Below are positions 19,997 through 29,831 of a stretch of DNA of 64,000 nucleotides, piece by piece. This stretch comes from Cupriavidus sp. D39 (GTDB lineage Bacteria; Pseudomonadota; Gammaproteobacteria; Burkholderiales; Burkholderiaceae). The notes under the pieces are model-generated. The model had not been told where the DNA came from, ran no database searches, and saw only the letters and a list, made by a program, of their open reading frames with translations. Position numbers and translations under genes: made by a program. Positions within the stretch are counted from its first letter, which is position 1; every line of letters starts with the position of its first letter. Location of the stretch: assembly GCF_026627925.1 (NCBI RefSeq), contig NZ_JAPNLE010000009.1:5084001-5148000 (forward strand), read 5' to 3'.

Positions 19997-20968
19997 ATGA
20001 AAACCACCTTCCTAGATTTTGAGCAGCCTATTGCCGAACTCGAGGCAAAGATCGAAGAACTGCGATTTGTGCAGGACGATTCGGCTGTCGATATCTCCGA
20101 AGAGATTTCGCGGCTGGCCGGCAAGAGCCAGCAGCTTACCAAGGACATCTACGCCAACCTGACCCCATGGCAGGTGGCACAGATCGCCCGGCACCCGCAG
20201 CGTCCTTACACGCTGGACTATGTGCGCGAGATCTTCACCGATTTCCACGAACTGCACGGCGACCGCGCCTTTGCCGACGATCTGTCGATCGTGGGCGGCC
20301 TGGCTCGCTTCAACGGGCAGGCGTGCATGGTGATGGGCCACCAGAAGGGCCGCGACACCAAGGAGCGCGCGCTGCGCAACTTCGGCATGTCCAAGCCCGA
20401 GGGCTATCGCAAGGCCAAGCGCCTGATGGAACTCGCCGACAAGTTCGGCCTGCCGATCTTCACCTTCGTCGACACCCCGGGGGCATTCCCCGGCATCGAC
20501 GCCGAAGAGCGCGGCCAGTCCGAAGCCATCGGCCACAATCTCTATGTCATGGCAGGCCTCAAGGTGCCCCTGATCGCCACCATCATCGGTGAAGGCGGCT
20601 CGGGCGGCGCACTGGCGATTGCCGTGGGCGACGTGGTGCAGATGCTGCAGTTCGCTACCTACGCCGTGATCTCGCCGGAAGGCTGCGCGTCGATCCTGTG
20701 GAAGACCGCCGAGAAGGCGCCGGAAGCTGCCGAAGCCCTCGGCCTGACCGCGCACCGCCTCAAGGCGCTCAGCCTGATCGACAAGATCGTGAGCGAGCCG
20801 CTGGGCGGCGCGCACCGCGACGTCAAGGGCATGGCTGCCATGCTCAAGCGCTCGCTGGCGGATTCGCTGCGCCAGTTCCAGGGCATGAGCGTGAAGGAGC
20901 TGCAGGCACGCCGTCATGAGCGCCTGCTGGCCTATGGCAAGTTCAAGGAAACCGGCGCACCGGGCTGA
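19997..20968 (+). CDS. accA: Acetyl-CoA carboxylase carboxyltransferase subunit alpha
   Basis: This 323-residue subunit, with AccD, transfers CO2 from biotin to acetyl-CoA to make malonyl-CoA for fatty acid synthesis. Family features are the N-terminal helical [45 protein letters not shown], and the crotonase-type core [30 protein letters not shown] and [15 protein letters not shown]. Start [10 protein letters not shown] at 19997 is the family start. The following gene tilS begins inside its 3' end. Confidence 0.96.
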   Translation: MKTTFLDFEQPIAELEAKIEELRFVQDDSAVDISEEISRLAGKSQQLTKDIYANLTPWQVAQIARHPQRPYTLDYVREIFTDFHELHGDRAFADDLSIVGGLARFNGQACMVMGHQKGRDTKERALRNFGMSKPEGYRKAKRLMELADKFGLPIFTFVDTPGAFPGIDAEERGQSEAIGHNLYVMAGLKVPLIATIIGEGGSGGALAIAVGDVVQMLQFATYAVISPEGCASILWKTAEKAPEAAEALGLTAHRLKALSLIDKIVSEPLGGAHRDVKGMAAMLKRSLADSLRQFQGMSVKELQARRHERLLAYGKFKETGAPG

Positions 20969-22391
20969 CCCGTCCGCCGGCCTGACCGACAAGGTCGCAC
21001 AGGCGCTTCAGGCCGGTGCGGCCTTTGTTGTTTCTGGCGACGGCGCGCGGGCAGGCACGGTGGCGGTGGCCCTTTCCGGCGGACGCGATTCGGTCGCGCT
21101 GCTGCACGCGTTGCGTGCGGCCGTGGTGGCGTCATCGCTGCCGCTGCGCGTGGTTGCGCTGCATGTGCATCATGGCCTGCAGGCCGAGGCGGACCAGTGG
21201 GACGCTTTCTGCGCCTCGCTGTGCAGCGACTGGCAACTGCCGTTTTTCAGCCGCCGCGTCACCGTGACCCAGGGGCAGGGCGAAGGGCTGGAGGCAGCGG
21301 CGCGCCGCGCGCGCTACGCTGCGCTCGAGGCCATGTGCGATGAGGCCGGGGCGCAACTGCTGCTGTTCGCGCATCACCTGGACGACCAGGTCGAGACCGT
21401 GCTGTTGCGCCTGTTCCGCGGCAGCGGGCTGGCCGGGCTTGGCGGCATGCCGCGCCTGCGCCGGCTTGGGGAGAGGCAGCAGATCGTATTGCTGCGTCCC
21501 TGGCTTGAGGTCGGCCGCGACGACATCGATGCGTACTGCGCCATCCACGCGCTCCCCTGGATCGACGATCCTTCCAATGACGATGCCCGTTTCGCCCGCA
21601 ACGCGCTGAGGCAGCAGATGCCGGCGCTGGCTGCCGCGTTTCCTGCATTGCGTGCCAACGTGGCGCAGGCTGCAGCGCACCTGGCGCAGGCCGGCGAATT
21701 GCTCGACGCGCTCGCCACGCAGTGGATGTCGGGGTTGGTGCGCACGCCGCGCGATGCCAGCACGCTGGCCGAGCTAGATCTCGCCGGGCTGCGCGCGCTG
21801 GCGCCGGCCCAGGCCGATGCCGTGCTGCGCCTGTGGCTGCGCGAGCTCGGCACGCAGGCCCCATCCACCGCGCGGCTGTCCGCCATGCGCGCGCAACTGA
21901 TCGAGCACGAAGGCGGCGAGCCCGCCATCCATCACGAGGCCCTGGTCTTGCATCGCTTCCAGGGGCGCGTGCTGGCACGCTGCGCCGGGCCGGCCATCGT
22001 GTCGGAAGACCTGGCGCTGCATTGGCAGGGAGAAGCAAGCCTGCCTGTGCCCGCGTGGCATGGCGAGCTGCGCTTCACGCGCGACGATACCTTCGGCCTG
22101 CCGGAAGCGGCGCTGCGCCGCCCCATGCGCCTTGCTGCGCGGCAAGGCGGCGAGCGCATCGTGCTGCGCCCGGGCGGGCCAGCGCGCGCGCTCAAGCAGG
22201 CCTACCAGGAGGCTGGTGTGCCGATGGCGCGCCGCGCGCGGCTGCCGCTGCTGTGGTCTGGCGACCAGCTTGTGTTCGCGGCTGGCCTGGGCATGCACCG
22301 GCGCTGGCCGGATGCGCCGGCCGCGCCACGCTGGCGTGTCGAATGGGTCGAGTGGGTGGATGGGCCGGGCCACATCGCGCCGATCGATTGA
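20916..22391 (+). CDS. tilS: tRNA(Ile)-lysidine synthetase TilS
   Basis: TilS converts C34 of the CAU-anticodon tRNA-Ile to lysidine so that AUA is read as Ile. This is a 491-residue protein with the PP-loop ATP motif ([16 protein letters not shown]), a following [17 protein letters not shown] segment, [30 protein letters not shown], and a TilS C-terminal substrate-binding domain ([20 protein letters not shown]). The start at 20916 overlaps accA by 53 bases. About 37 residues precede the PP-loop, so a later start is possible. Confidence 0.92.
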   Translation: MSACWPMASSRKPAHRADPSAGLTDKVAQALQAGAAFVVSGDGARAGTVAVALSGGRDSVALLHALRAAVVASSLPLRVVALHVHHGLQAEADQWDAFCASLCSDWQLPFFSRRVTVTQGQGEGLEAAARRARYAALEAMCDEAGAQLLLFAHHLDDQVETVLLRLFRGSGLAGLGGMPRLRRLGERQQIVLLRPWLEVGRDDIDAYCAIHALPWIDDPSNDDARFARNALRQQMPALAAAFPALRANVAQAAAHLAQAGELLDALATQWMSGLVRTPRDASTLAELDLAGLRALAPAQADAVLRLWLRELGTQAPSTARLSAMRAQLIEHEGGEPAIHHEALVLHRFQGRVLARCAGPAIVSEDLALHWQGEASLPVPAWHGELRFTRDDTFGLPEAALRRPMRLAARQGGERIVLRPGGPARALKQAYQEAGVPMARRARLPLLWSGDQLVFAAGLGMHRRWPDAPAAPRWRVEWVEWVDGPGHIAPID

Positions 22392-22555
22392 GCGCCGGTA
22401 AGCCGCTTTCGGGCCGTTTTCAGGCCGCTTTCTGGCCGCAGCAACCCTTGCGCTCCACTTGCCGCGGCCGTCGTCCGATGCCCTCACGCCTTGCCTTGGG
22501 TCGCCCCTTCGTGTATTTTCAGGGGTTTTGCACAATCGCTGGTGTCGACAAACAG

Positions 22556-23806
22556 ATGGCTCTCATCGTTCACAAATACGGTGGCACTTCGATGGGTTCT
22601 CCGGAACGCATCAAGAATGTCGCCAAGCGCGTTGCCAAATGGCATCGTGCAGGTCACCGCGTAGTCGTGGTGCCTTCGGCCATGTCAGGCGAGACCAATC
22701 GCCTGCTTGGCCTTGCCAAGGAAATTTCGGCGCAGCCGAGCCCGCGTGAGCTGGATATGCTGGCCGCCACCGGCGAGCAAGCCAGCTCCGCCTTGCTCGC
22801 GATTGCGCTGCAAGGCGAGGGCGTCGACGCGATCAGCTACACCGGCTGGCAAGTGCCGGTGAAGACCGACTCGTCCCACACCAAGGCCCGCATCGAGTCC
22901 ATCGATGACGAGCGCATCCTGGCCGATCTCGACGCCGGGCGCGTGGTGGTGGTCACGGGCTTCCAGGGCATCGACGACAACGGCAACATCACCACGCTGG
23001 GCCGTGGTGGCTCCGACACCTCGGCCGTGGCGATCGCCGCCGCCATCGAGGCTGAGGAATGCCTGATCTACACCGACGTGGACGGGGTCTACACCACCGA
23101 TCCGCGCGTGGTCGAAGACGCTCGCCGCCTGGACCAGATCACCTTCGAGGAGATGCTGGAAATGGCCAGCCTGGGCTCCAAGGTGCTGCAGATCCGTTCA
23201 GTGGAATTCGCCGGCAAGTACCGCGTGAAGACCCGCGTGCTGTCGTCGCTCACCGACCCCCTGATGCCCCTCGAGCAAGAAATGCACTCGGGCACGCTGA
23301 TCACTTTTGAGGAAAATTCTGAAATGGAAGCAGCCGTCATCTCCGGCATCGCCTTTGCCCGTGACGAGGCGAAGATCACCGTCCTGGGCGTGCCCGACAA
23401 GCCCGGCATCGCGTACCAGATCCTGGGCCCGGTTGCCGACGCCAACATCGACGTCGACATGATCATCCAGAACCAGTCCGTCGACGGCAAGACCGACTTC
23501 ACCTTCACCGTGCCGCGCGGCGAATACCAGCGCGCGCTCGCCATCCTCAACGATGGCGTGAAGGCCCATATCGGCGCTGCCAGCGTATCGGGCGACCCGA
23601 AGGTGTCGAAGGTCTCGGTAGTCGGCGTGGGCATGCGCTCGCACGTCGGCATCGCCAGCAAGATGTTCCGCACGCTGTCCGAAGAAGGCATCAACATCCA
23701 GATGATCTCCACCTCGGAAATCAAGATCTCGGTGCTGATCGACGAGAAGTACATGGAGCTCGCCGTGCGCGCGCTGCATAAAGTGTTCGAGCTGGATCAG
23801 GCGTGA
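22556..23806 (+). CDS. lysC: Aspartokinase
   Basis: This enzyme phosphorylates aspartate, the first step of the Lys/Thr/Met/DAP pathways. It has 416 residues. The kinase motif is HKYGGTSMGSPERI at the N-terminus, with LGRGGSDTSAVAIAAAI and DVDGVYTTDPR for ATP and Asp binding. From about residue 265 there are two ACT domains (ITVLGVPDKPGIAYQILGPVADANIDVDMI and VSVVGVGMRSHVGIASKMFRTLSEEGINIQMISTSEIKISVLI), so feedback inhibition by Lys and/or Thr is likely. Start at 22556. A 164-base gap separates it from tilS. Confidence 0.96.
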   Translation: MALIVHKYGGTSMGSPERIKNVAKRVAKWHRAGHRVVVVPSAMSGETNRLLGLAKEISAQPSPRELDMLAATGEQASSALLAIALQGEGVDAISYTGWQVPVKTDSSHTKARIESIDDERILADLDAGRVVVVTGFQGIDDNGNITTLGRGGSDTSAVAIAAAIEAEECLIYTDVDGVYTTDPRVVEDARRLDQITFEEMLEMASLGSKVLQIRSVEFAGKYRVKTRVLSSLTDPLMPLEQEMHSGTLITFEENSEMEAAVISGIAFARDEAKITVLGVPDKPGIAYQILGPVADANIDVDMIIQNQSVDGKTDFTFTVPRGEYQRALAILNDGVKAHIGAASVSGDPKVSKVSVVGVGMRSHVGIASKMFRTLSEEGINIQMISTSEIKISVLIDEKYMELAVRALHKVFELDQA

Positions 23807-23881
23807 TCCATGCGAAGGCCGCGTGCGGCCTGCGCTTCTGACGGGCCGAGCAAGTTTTTTAAATTAGTCATCGAATCACCG

Positions 23882-23910
23882 TTGACCAATTGAAATTGGC
23901 CCGATAGAAT
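23882..23910 (+). promoter_or_regulatory. Sigma-70 promoter of the tRNA-Ser gene
   Basis: TTGACC at 23882-23887 and TAGAAT at 23905-23910 have an exact 17-base spacer, 43 bases before the mature tRNA 5' end. A palindrome CCAATT-GA-AATTGG (23886-23899) lies between the boxes and could be a protein site. The promoter is convincing by sequence, and the palindrome role is unknown. Confidence 0.8.
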
Positions 23911-23953
23911 ACGCGCTTCGTTGTGTGGCCTCCCTCACACAACGGCAGATTTG

Positions 23954-24047
23954 GGAGACGTGGCCGAGAGGTCGAAGGCACTCCCCTGCTAAGGGAGCAT
24001 CCGGGCCAAAACCTGGATCGAGGGTTCGAATCCCTCCGTCTCCGCCA
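23954..24047 (+). tRNA. tRNA-Ser (anticodon GCU)
   Basis: This is a 94-base class II tRNA with CCA encoded. The acceptor GGAGACG (23954-23960) pairs with CGTCTCC (24037-24043). The discriminator base is G at 24044, then CCA. The anticodon stem is CTCCC...GGGAG with the loop holding GCT at 23988-23990, reading AGC and AGU serine codons. A long variable arm and the GGTTCGAATCC T-loop are present. It is a single gene with its own promoter and terminator. Confidence 0.97.
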
Positions 24048-24071
24048 CTACACATCGTATTGGCGGCGGAA

Positions 24072-24108
24072 CCCCGGAAGATTGCGGTCTTCCGGGGTTT
24101 TGTTTTTT
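24072..24108 (+). terminator. Intrinsic terminator after tRNA-Ser
   Basis: A perfect 10-bp stem CCCCGGAAGA / TCTTCCGGGG with a six-base loop is followed by TTTTGTTTTTT. It lies 24 bases after the tRNA CCA, as expected for an independent tRNA transcript. Confidence 0.92.
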
Positions 24109-24404
24109 GTGGCGTCGAATCGTGCGAGCGTGCGGCATGCGCGTTCCAGCGCGGAGTGGCACATCGATTGCCACTAGATGAAATCGCGCGGCAACGCGAT
24201 GAACATCGACGACGGCGCCAGCCGGACCTGAGCCAGGTGCTGGAGCGGGTGGCGGGCTTCATCAAGGACCGCGTGGGGCACGGCTGAGAGCGAAGATCGG
24301 ATTAGAATGCGCGTGCCAGCGCATGTTCACGCCTGACCCGGCGCCACCCCGGCGCGGCGGCGCATGCGTTTGATTGGCGGCTTTCAGGTTTTCAGGCTTA
24401 CATC
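24109..24404. other. Intergenic region between tRNA-Ser terminator and the gamma-CA-like gene
   Basis: About 300 bases with no clear gene. A short open frame ending at 24287 reads LDEIARQRDEHRRRRQPDLSQVLERVAGFIKDRVGHG near its end and could be a tiny charged protein. I see no good start with a ribosome site and recognise no family. No integrase or att-like repeat follows the tRNA. Confidence 0.4.
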
Positions 24405-24946
24405 GTGACCATTCGCAGCTTCCAGGGCAAGGCCCCCAACTCGGCGACCGCGCGTTCGTCGACCCCAGCGCCGTCGTGATCGGCGACGTAGAGATCGGCG
24501 CGGACAGTTCCATCTGGCCGCTGGTGACCATCCGAGGCGACATGCATCGCATCCGCATCGGCGCGCGCACCAGCGTGCAGGACGGCAGCGTGCTGCACAT
24601 CACGCATGCCGGGCCGTTCAACCCCGAGGGCTTCCCGCTCACCATCGGCGACGACGTGACGATTGGCCACAAGGCGCTGTTGCATGGCTGCACGGTGGGC
24701 AGCCGCATCCTGATCGGCATGGGCACCATCGTGATGGACGGCGCGGTGATCGAGGACGAAGTGATCCTCGGCGCCGGCAGCCTGGTGCCGCCGGGCAAGG
24801 TGCTAGAGAGCGGGCATCTCTATGTTGGCAGCCCGGTGAAGCAGGCGAGGCCGCTGACGGAGAAGGAGCGCGGTTTCTTCCGCTATACGGCGGCCAACTA
24901 CGTCAAGCTGAAGGACCAGCACGTGGCGGAGTTGAAGGGCGCCTGA
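24405..24946 (+). CDS. Gamma-carbonic-anhydrase-like hexapeptide protein (frameshift near N-terminus)
   Basis: This is a left-handed beta-helix protein of about 180 residues from the YrdA/gamma-CA family. It shows AFVDPSAVVIGDVEIGADSSIWPLVTIRGDMHRIRIGARTSVQDGSVLHITH, the metal-ligand histidines in VTIGHKALLHGC, and VGSRILIGMGTIVMDGAVIEDEVILGAGSLVPPGKVLE. The natural start appears to be GTG 24405 (MTIRSFQGKAP), but its frame is lost at the C run 24433-24437. A sixth C joins it to QLGDRAFVDPSAVV. An in-frame ATG at 24374 gives an unrelated N-terminus and is probably an artefact. It may bind zinc. The substrate is uncertain. Confidence 0.82.
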
Positions 24947-24970
24947 GCGCCTGCCCGCCGCCGCATTCGC

Positions 24971-26392
24971 CTAGACCACCTTGCCCGGATTCATCCGCCC
25001 CTGCGGATCCAGCGCCTGCTTGATCGCCCGCATCATCGCCAGTTCCACTTCGCTCTTGTAGCGCCGGTTCTCTTCACGCTTGAGTTGGCCGAGGCCGTGT
25101 TCCGCCGATATCGATCCCCGATGCGCGTGCACACTGTCATGCACGATCAGGTTGATGGCTGCCGAATTGCCGAGGAATGCATCATGGCTCTCGCCCACCG
25201 GGGGCGAAACGTTGTAATGCAGGTTGCCGTCGCCGAGATGGCCGAAGGTGACCATGCGCGCGCCGGGAAAGGCTTGCTGGATCAGGGCGTCGGTGGTGTC
25301 GATGAAGTCCGCGATGCGCGAGATGGGCAGGGCGATGTCGTGCTTGATGTTCTTGCCTTCGTCGACCTGGGCGAGCGGGATATGCTCGCGCAGGTTCCAG
25401 AAGTCGCGCGACTGCTGCACGGACTCGGCGACTACCGCGTCTTGCACCACGCCGGCTTCGAAGGCGGTTTCCATCAGCGCTTCGAAGATGGCGCGCGCAT
25501 GGTCTTCGCTTTCGTTGTCGGAGAGTTCCAGCAGCACGACTTGCGGATGCGGCCGGTCGAACGGATAACGCAGTTGCGGGTAGTGGGTCGTGACCAGCGA
25601 CAGGCACCGCTCCGACATCAGCTCGAAGCCGGTGAGCATGGCGCCGGCGCGCTGCTGTGCGATAGCGAGCAAGGCCAGCGCCGCGCGCGGGCTGGCCACG
25701 GCGGCCAGCGCGGTGACGCGGGCGCGTGGCAGCGGGTAGAGTTTCATCACGGCGGCGGTGATGATGCCGAGCGTGCCTTCCGCGCCGATAAAAAGGTCGC
25801 GCAGGTCGTAGCCGGTGTTGTCCTTGCGCAGGCCGCGCAGGCCGTCCCAGATCTCGCCGGCAGGCGTTACCACTTCCAGCCCCAGGCAGAGCTCGCGCGT
25901 ATTGCCATAGCGCAGCACGGCCGTGCCGCCCGCGTTGGTGGAGAGGTTGCCGCCGATGGTGCAGCTGCCTTCCGCGGCCAGGCTCAGCGGGAACAGCCGG
26001 CCGTGCTCGCGCGCGGTGTCTTGCAACTGCTGCAGGATCACGCCGGCTTCCACGGTGATGGTGTTGTTGAGCGGGTCCACCTGCCGCACCCGGTTCAGGC
26101 GCTGCAGCGAGATCACCACCGACGCGGGTTCCGCCTGCGGCGTGGCGCCGCCGCATAGCCCCGTATTGCCGCCTTGCGGCACCACGGCCAGCTTGTGCGC
26201 GTGGCAGGCGTGCACGGCGGCGGCGACTTCCTCCGCCGAGCCCGGCCGCAATACCGCCACTGCCTCGCCCGTGTAGCGCTTGCGCCAGTCGGTCAGGTAG
26301 GGGGCCTTATCGGCGGCGTCGGTCAGCACGTGCTGCTCGCCGAGCGCGGCGCGGCAAAGGGCAAGGAAGGAGTCGAGGTGCGAGGCGTTCAT
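24971..26392 (-). CDS. FAD-binding oxidase/dehydrogenase, GlcD/D-lactate dehydrogenase type
   Basis: This is a 473-residue flavoprotein. The PCMH-type FAD domain shows AVVPQGGNTGLCGGATPQ, LSLAAEGSCTIGGNLSTNAGGTAVLRYGNTRELCLGLEVVTPAG and DLFIGAEGTLGIITAAVMKLYP. The C-terminal cap has REHIPLAQ, KHDIALPIS, FGHLGDGNLHYNVSPP and the metal-binding SISAEHGLGQLKRE. Such enzymes oxidise D-lactate, glycolate or D-2-hydroxyglutarate. The exact substrate cannot be told. Start MNASHLDSFLALCRAALG at 26392. It follows a DUF2069 gene and wrbA on the same strand, about 86 bases apart. Confidence 0.9.
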   Translation of the reverse strand: MNASHLDSFLALCRAALGEQHVLTDAADKAPYLTDWRKRYTGEAVAVLRPGSAEEVAAAVHACHAHKLAVVPQGGNTGLCGGATPQAEPASVVISLQRLNRVRQVDPLNNTITVEAGVILQQLQDTAREHGRLFPLSLAAEGSCTIGGNLSTNAGGTAVLRYGNTRELCLGLEVVTPAGEIWDGLRGLRKDNTGYDLRDLFIGAEGTLGIITAAVMKLYPLPRARVTALAAVASPRAALALLAIAQQRAGAMLTGFELMSERCLSLVTTHYPQLRYPFDRPHPQVVLLELSDNESEDHARAIFEALMETAFEAGVVQDAVVAESVQQSRDFWNLREHIPLAQVDEGKNIKHDIALPISRIADFIDTTDALIQQAFPGARMVTFGHLGDGNLHYNVSPPVGESHDAFLGNSAAINLIVHDSVHAHRGSISAEHGLGQLKREENRRYKSEVELAMMRAIKQALDPQGRMNPGKVV

Positions 26393-26478
26393 GGCGGTGG
26401 GTCCGGGAGGGCGGCCGCCGTGGCGGCGGCCGCGCTGGGATGGATCGGTGCGGGCTGACGGCGAGCTCGCCGGCGTGG

Positions 26479-27620
<1,142 letters not shown>

Positions 27621-27668
27621 TTATAGTTGCGGCCCCGCCACTGAATCCGGTTAGGAGTTTGCCCCAGC

Positions 27669-29033
27669 ATGTTTGCCGCCCGCATCGTTCGCCTGCGCAG
27701 GGAATGGAACCTGCAAAAACTGCGCGCGCTCACCCGCTACGCGCTGCGCCGCGCCGGCGAAGGCCGCTTGCCGCAGGTCGCGGCCAGCCTGACATTCACC
27801 ACGGTGCTGGCGGTGGTGCCCGTGCTGACGGTGGCCTTTGCCTTGCTGGCGGCCTTCCCGGTGTTCCGCGAGTTTCGCAGCGAGACCGAGTCGTTCCTGT
27901 TCCAGAACCTGATTCCGGGCAACGTCAGCAATTCCATTACCAGCTACCTCGGCCAGTTCGCCAAGAACGCCAAGGGCCTGACCGCCGTGGGCCTGGGCGG
28001 CCTGATGGTGACTTCGGTCCTGACCATGCTGACGGTGGAGGACGCGCTCAACGCGATCTGGCGGGTCAAGCAGCGCCGCCCGCTGGCGCAGCGCGTGCTG
28101 GTCTTCTGGGCCGTGCTGACGCTGGGCCCCGTGCTGATCGGCGCCAGCCTGTCGATCAGCTCCTACCTGATCTCGGTCTCGGCCGGCTATGTCGGCACCA
28201 TGCCGTTCGGGCTGGGGCTGGTGGTGAGCCTGACGCCGGTGCTGCTCTCGGCGGTGGCTTTTGCCTTTCTCTACACCGCCGTGCCCAACGCCAACGTGGA
28301 ATGGCGCGATGCGATTGCCGCCGGCCTGGTGGCGGCGCTGGCCTTCGAGCTGGCCAAACGCGGCTTCGGTTACTTCGTCACCCATATCCCGACCTACACC
28401 GCGGTCTACGGCACCTTTGCCGCGCTGCCGATCTTCCTGCTGTGGATCTACCTGAGCTGGCTGGTGACCTTGCTGGGCGCCACCATTGCCGCCAACCTGC
28501 CGGTGATCCGGCAGGGCTACTGGCGCCGCCGCACCTTTGCCGGCAGCGAGTTCTTCGACGCGCTTGGCGTGCTCTACCTGCTCTACCGGGCGCGGGACGA
28601 AGTGCCGCGCAGCGCTGGCGAGCTGGACCTGGGGCGAAAGCTGCGGGTCGAGGCGGATTACCTGGCGGACCTGCTGGGCAAGCTCAAGGCCATGCATCTG
28701 GTCGGCAGGCTGGCGCAGGATCGCGGCCAGGCGCACTGGGCGCTGCTGTGCGACCCGGGGCAGGTGACGCTGCGCACGCTGCACGACCGGCTGGTGCTGA
28801 ACCTGCCGCGCCTGCCGCGCACGGCCCTGGCGCAGCAGCTGCAAGGCGCCGATGCACTCAAGCAGGTGCTGGACAACCCACGCCTGGACCAGCCGCTGGA
28901 GGCGGTGTTCCGGCGCCAGCAACAGGATCAGCAGGGGCAAGCGCAGGCAGGGTCGGCAACCCAGGAACGCCCGGCCGATCCCGCACGGCGCACCCTTGAA
29001 GTGGTGCCACCCGGTTGGCACGGCCAGGTTTGA
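27669..29033 (+). CDS. YihY/BrkB-family membrane protein
   Basis: This is a 454-residue inner-membrane protein with six helices. Family segments are RYALRRAGEGRLPQVAASLTFTTVLAVVPVLTVAFALLAAFPVF, GLMVTSVLTMLTVEDALNAIWRVKQRRPLAQRVLVFWAVLTLGP, and FGYFVTHIPTYTAVYGTFAALPIFLLWIYLSWLVTLLGA. A soluble C-terminal tail of about 160 residues includes a winged-helix-like region and a Gln-rich stretch (QQQDQQGQAQ). Historically annotated as ribonuclease BN, which is now thought wrong for this family. The role is unclear. Start ATG at 27669, divergent from wrbA. Confidence 0.88.
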   Translation: MFAARIVRLRREWNLQKLRALTRYALRRAGEGRLPQVAASLTFTTVLAVVPVLTVAFALLAAFPVFREFRSETESFLFQNLIPGNVSNSITSYLGQFAKNAKGLTAVGLGGLMVTSVLTMLTVEDALNAIWRVKQRRPLAQRVLVFWAVLTLGPVLIGASLSISSYLISVSAGYVGTMPFGLGLVVSLTPVLLSAVAFAFLYTAVPNANVEWRDAIAAGLVAALAFELAKRGFGYFVTHIPTYTAVYGTFAALPIFLLWIYLSWLVTLLGATIAANLPVIRQGYWRRRTFAGSEFFDALGVLYLLYRARDEVPRSAGELDLGRKLRVEADYLADLLGKLKAMHLVGRLAQDRGQAHWALLCDPGQVTLRTLHDRLVLNLPRLPRTALAQQLQGADALKQVLDNPRLDQPLEAVFRRQQQDQQGQAQAGSATQERPADPARRTLEVVPPGWHGQV

Positions 29034-29045
29034 TGGCCGCGTGGG

Positions 29046-29363
29046 CTAGAAGGGAATCCTGCCGCGCCAGATCTCGCTGTACATGACCCAGTCGCCCATC
29101 AGGCTGTAGAGCGGATGGCGGAAGGTGGCGGGGCGGTTCTTCTCGAAGGCGAAATGGCCGACCCAGGCGAAGGCATAGCCTGATACCGCGGCCGCTGCCA
29201 GCCACCACCAGTTGCCGCTGAGGATCAGCGCGAGCAGGCACAGCAATGCCACTGTGGAGCCGGCGAAATGCAGGCGGCGGCAGGTGGGGTTGCGGTGTTC
29301 GTTCAGGTAGAACGGGTAGAAGGCGGCGAAATTCTCGAACTCACGGGGGTGGGCCTGGGGCAT
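29046..29363 (-). CDS. Mpo1-like (DUF962) membrane protein
   Basis: This is a 105-residue protein. It shows FENFAAFYPFYLNEHRNPTCRRLHFAGSTVALL at the N-terminus and WVGHFAFEKNRPATFRHPLYSLMGDWVMYSEIWRGRI at the end, with His residues conserved in the DUF962 family. Yeast Mpo1 is a 2-hydroxy fatty acid dioxygenase in alpha-oxidation, so a similar lipid role is possible. Start MPQAHPREFENF at 29363. A longer frame starting at 29741 runs through the palindrome cluster and is rejected. It is convergent with the YihY gene. Confidence 0.85.
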   Translation of the reverse strand: MPQAHPREFENFAAFYPFYLNEHRNPTCRRLHFAGSTVALLCLLALILSGNWWWLAAAAVSGYAFAWVGHFAFEKNRPATFRHPLYSLMGDWVMYSEIWRGRIPF

Positions 29364-29464
29364 GGCGGGTTCCTGTGGGGGGTTCGGGGGAGGTTTTAGT
29401 TTATTTGGGGTGTGGTGGTGACTGCAACTGCAACTGCCTAACGTCAAAGGCAACTGCAGTTTCA

Positions 29465-29795
29465 CCTCCCCTTCGGGGAGGCGACCTACTTTTTTGTCTT
29501 GCCAAAAAAGTAGGCAAAAAAGCGCGCCGGATGGGGCGACACCCCCTCGGGATTCGACGAAAAGAGCGGCCGGGACCCAAACTCGCATCGCCTTAAGGCG
29601 ATACTCAAACATGGGTCCCTCTTTTCCGCTCTTTTCGCCGAATCCCGAGGCGCCCCATACGGCCTTGGCACACCTCCACGGCTCGCTTCGCATCGCGCGT
29701 GGGTGTTTCCCGCCCCTTCGGGCGGGAAACACGGCTACCACAGTTGGTTGATCTTGCCGCTGGTTTGCTCCCCTCTCCCACTTGTGGGAGAGGGG
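29465..29795. repeat. Cluster of five strong palindromic elements
   Basis: This gene-free interval (29364-29831) has stacked hairpins. CCTCCCC/GGGGAGG lies at 29465-29481. A perfect 12-bp stem CCTACTTTTTTG/CAAAAAAGTAGG is at 29485-29514. A long imperfect inverted repeat at 29531-29658 has ATGGGGCG/CGCCCCAT at its ends, arms sharing CTCGGGATTCG and CGAAAAGAGCGG, and a 16-bp central palindrome at 29587-29602. A perfect 13-bp stem GTGTTTCCCGCCC is at 29703-29732. A perfect 12-bp stem CCCCTCTCCCAC is at 29770-29795. It may be a nest of dispersed intergenic repeats and may also end converging transcripts. Confidence 0.8.
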
Positions 29796-29831
29796 CCGGG
29801 GAGAGGGCGGGCGCCCGCGGCGCTGCAGCGT

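Noticed and set aside
24159..24287. Small gene coding for the LDEIARQRDEHRRRR-type peptide
   Set aside because: No credible ribosome site or start, and no recognisable family. It is mentioned only as a possible remnant.
24109..24404. Genomic island or integrase insertion at tRNA-Ser
   Set aside because: No integrase, no repeated tRNA 3' end, and normal housekeeping genes follow at once.
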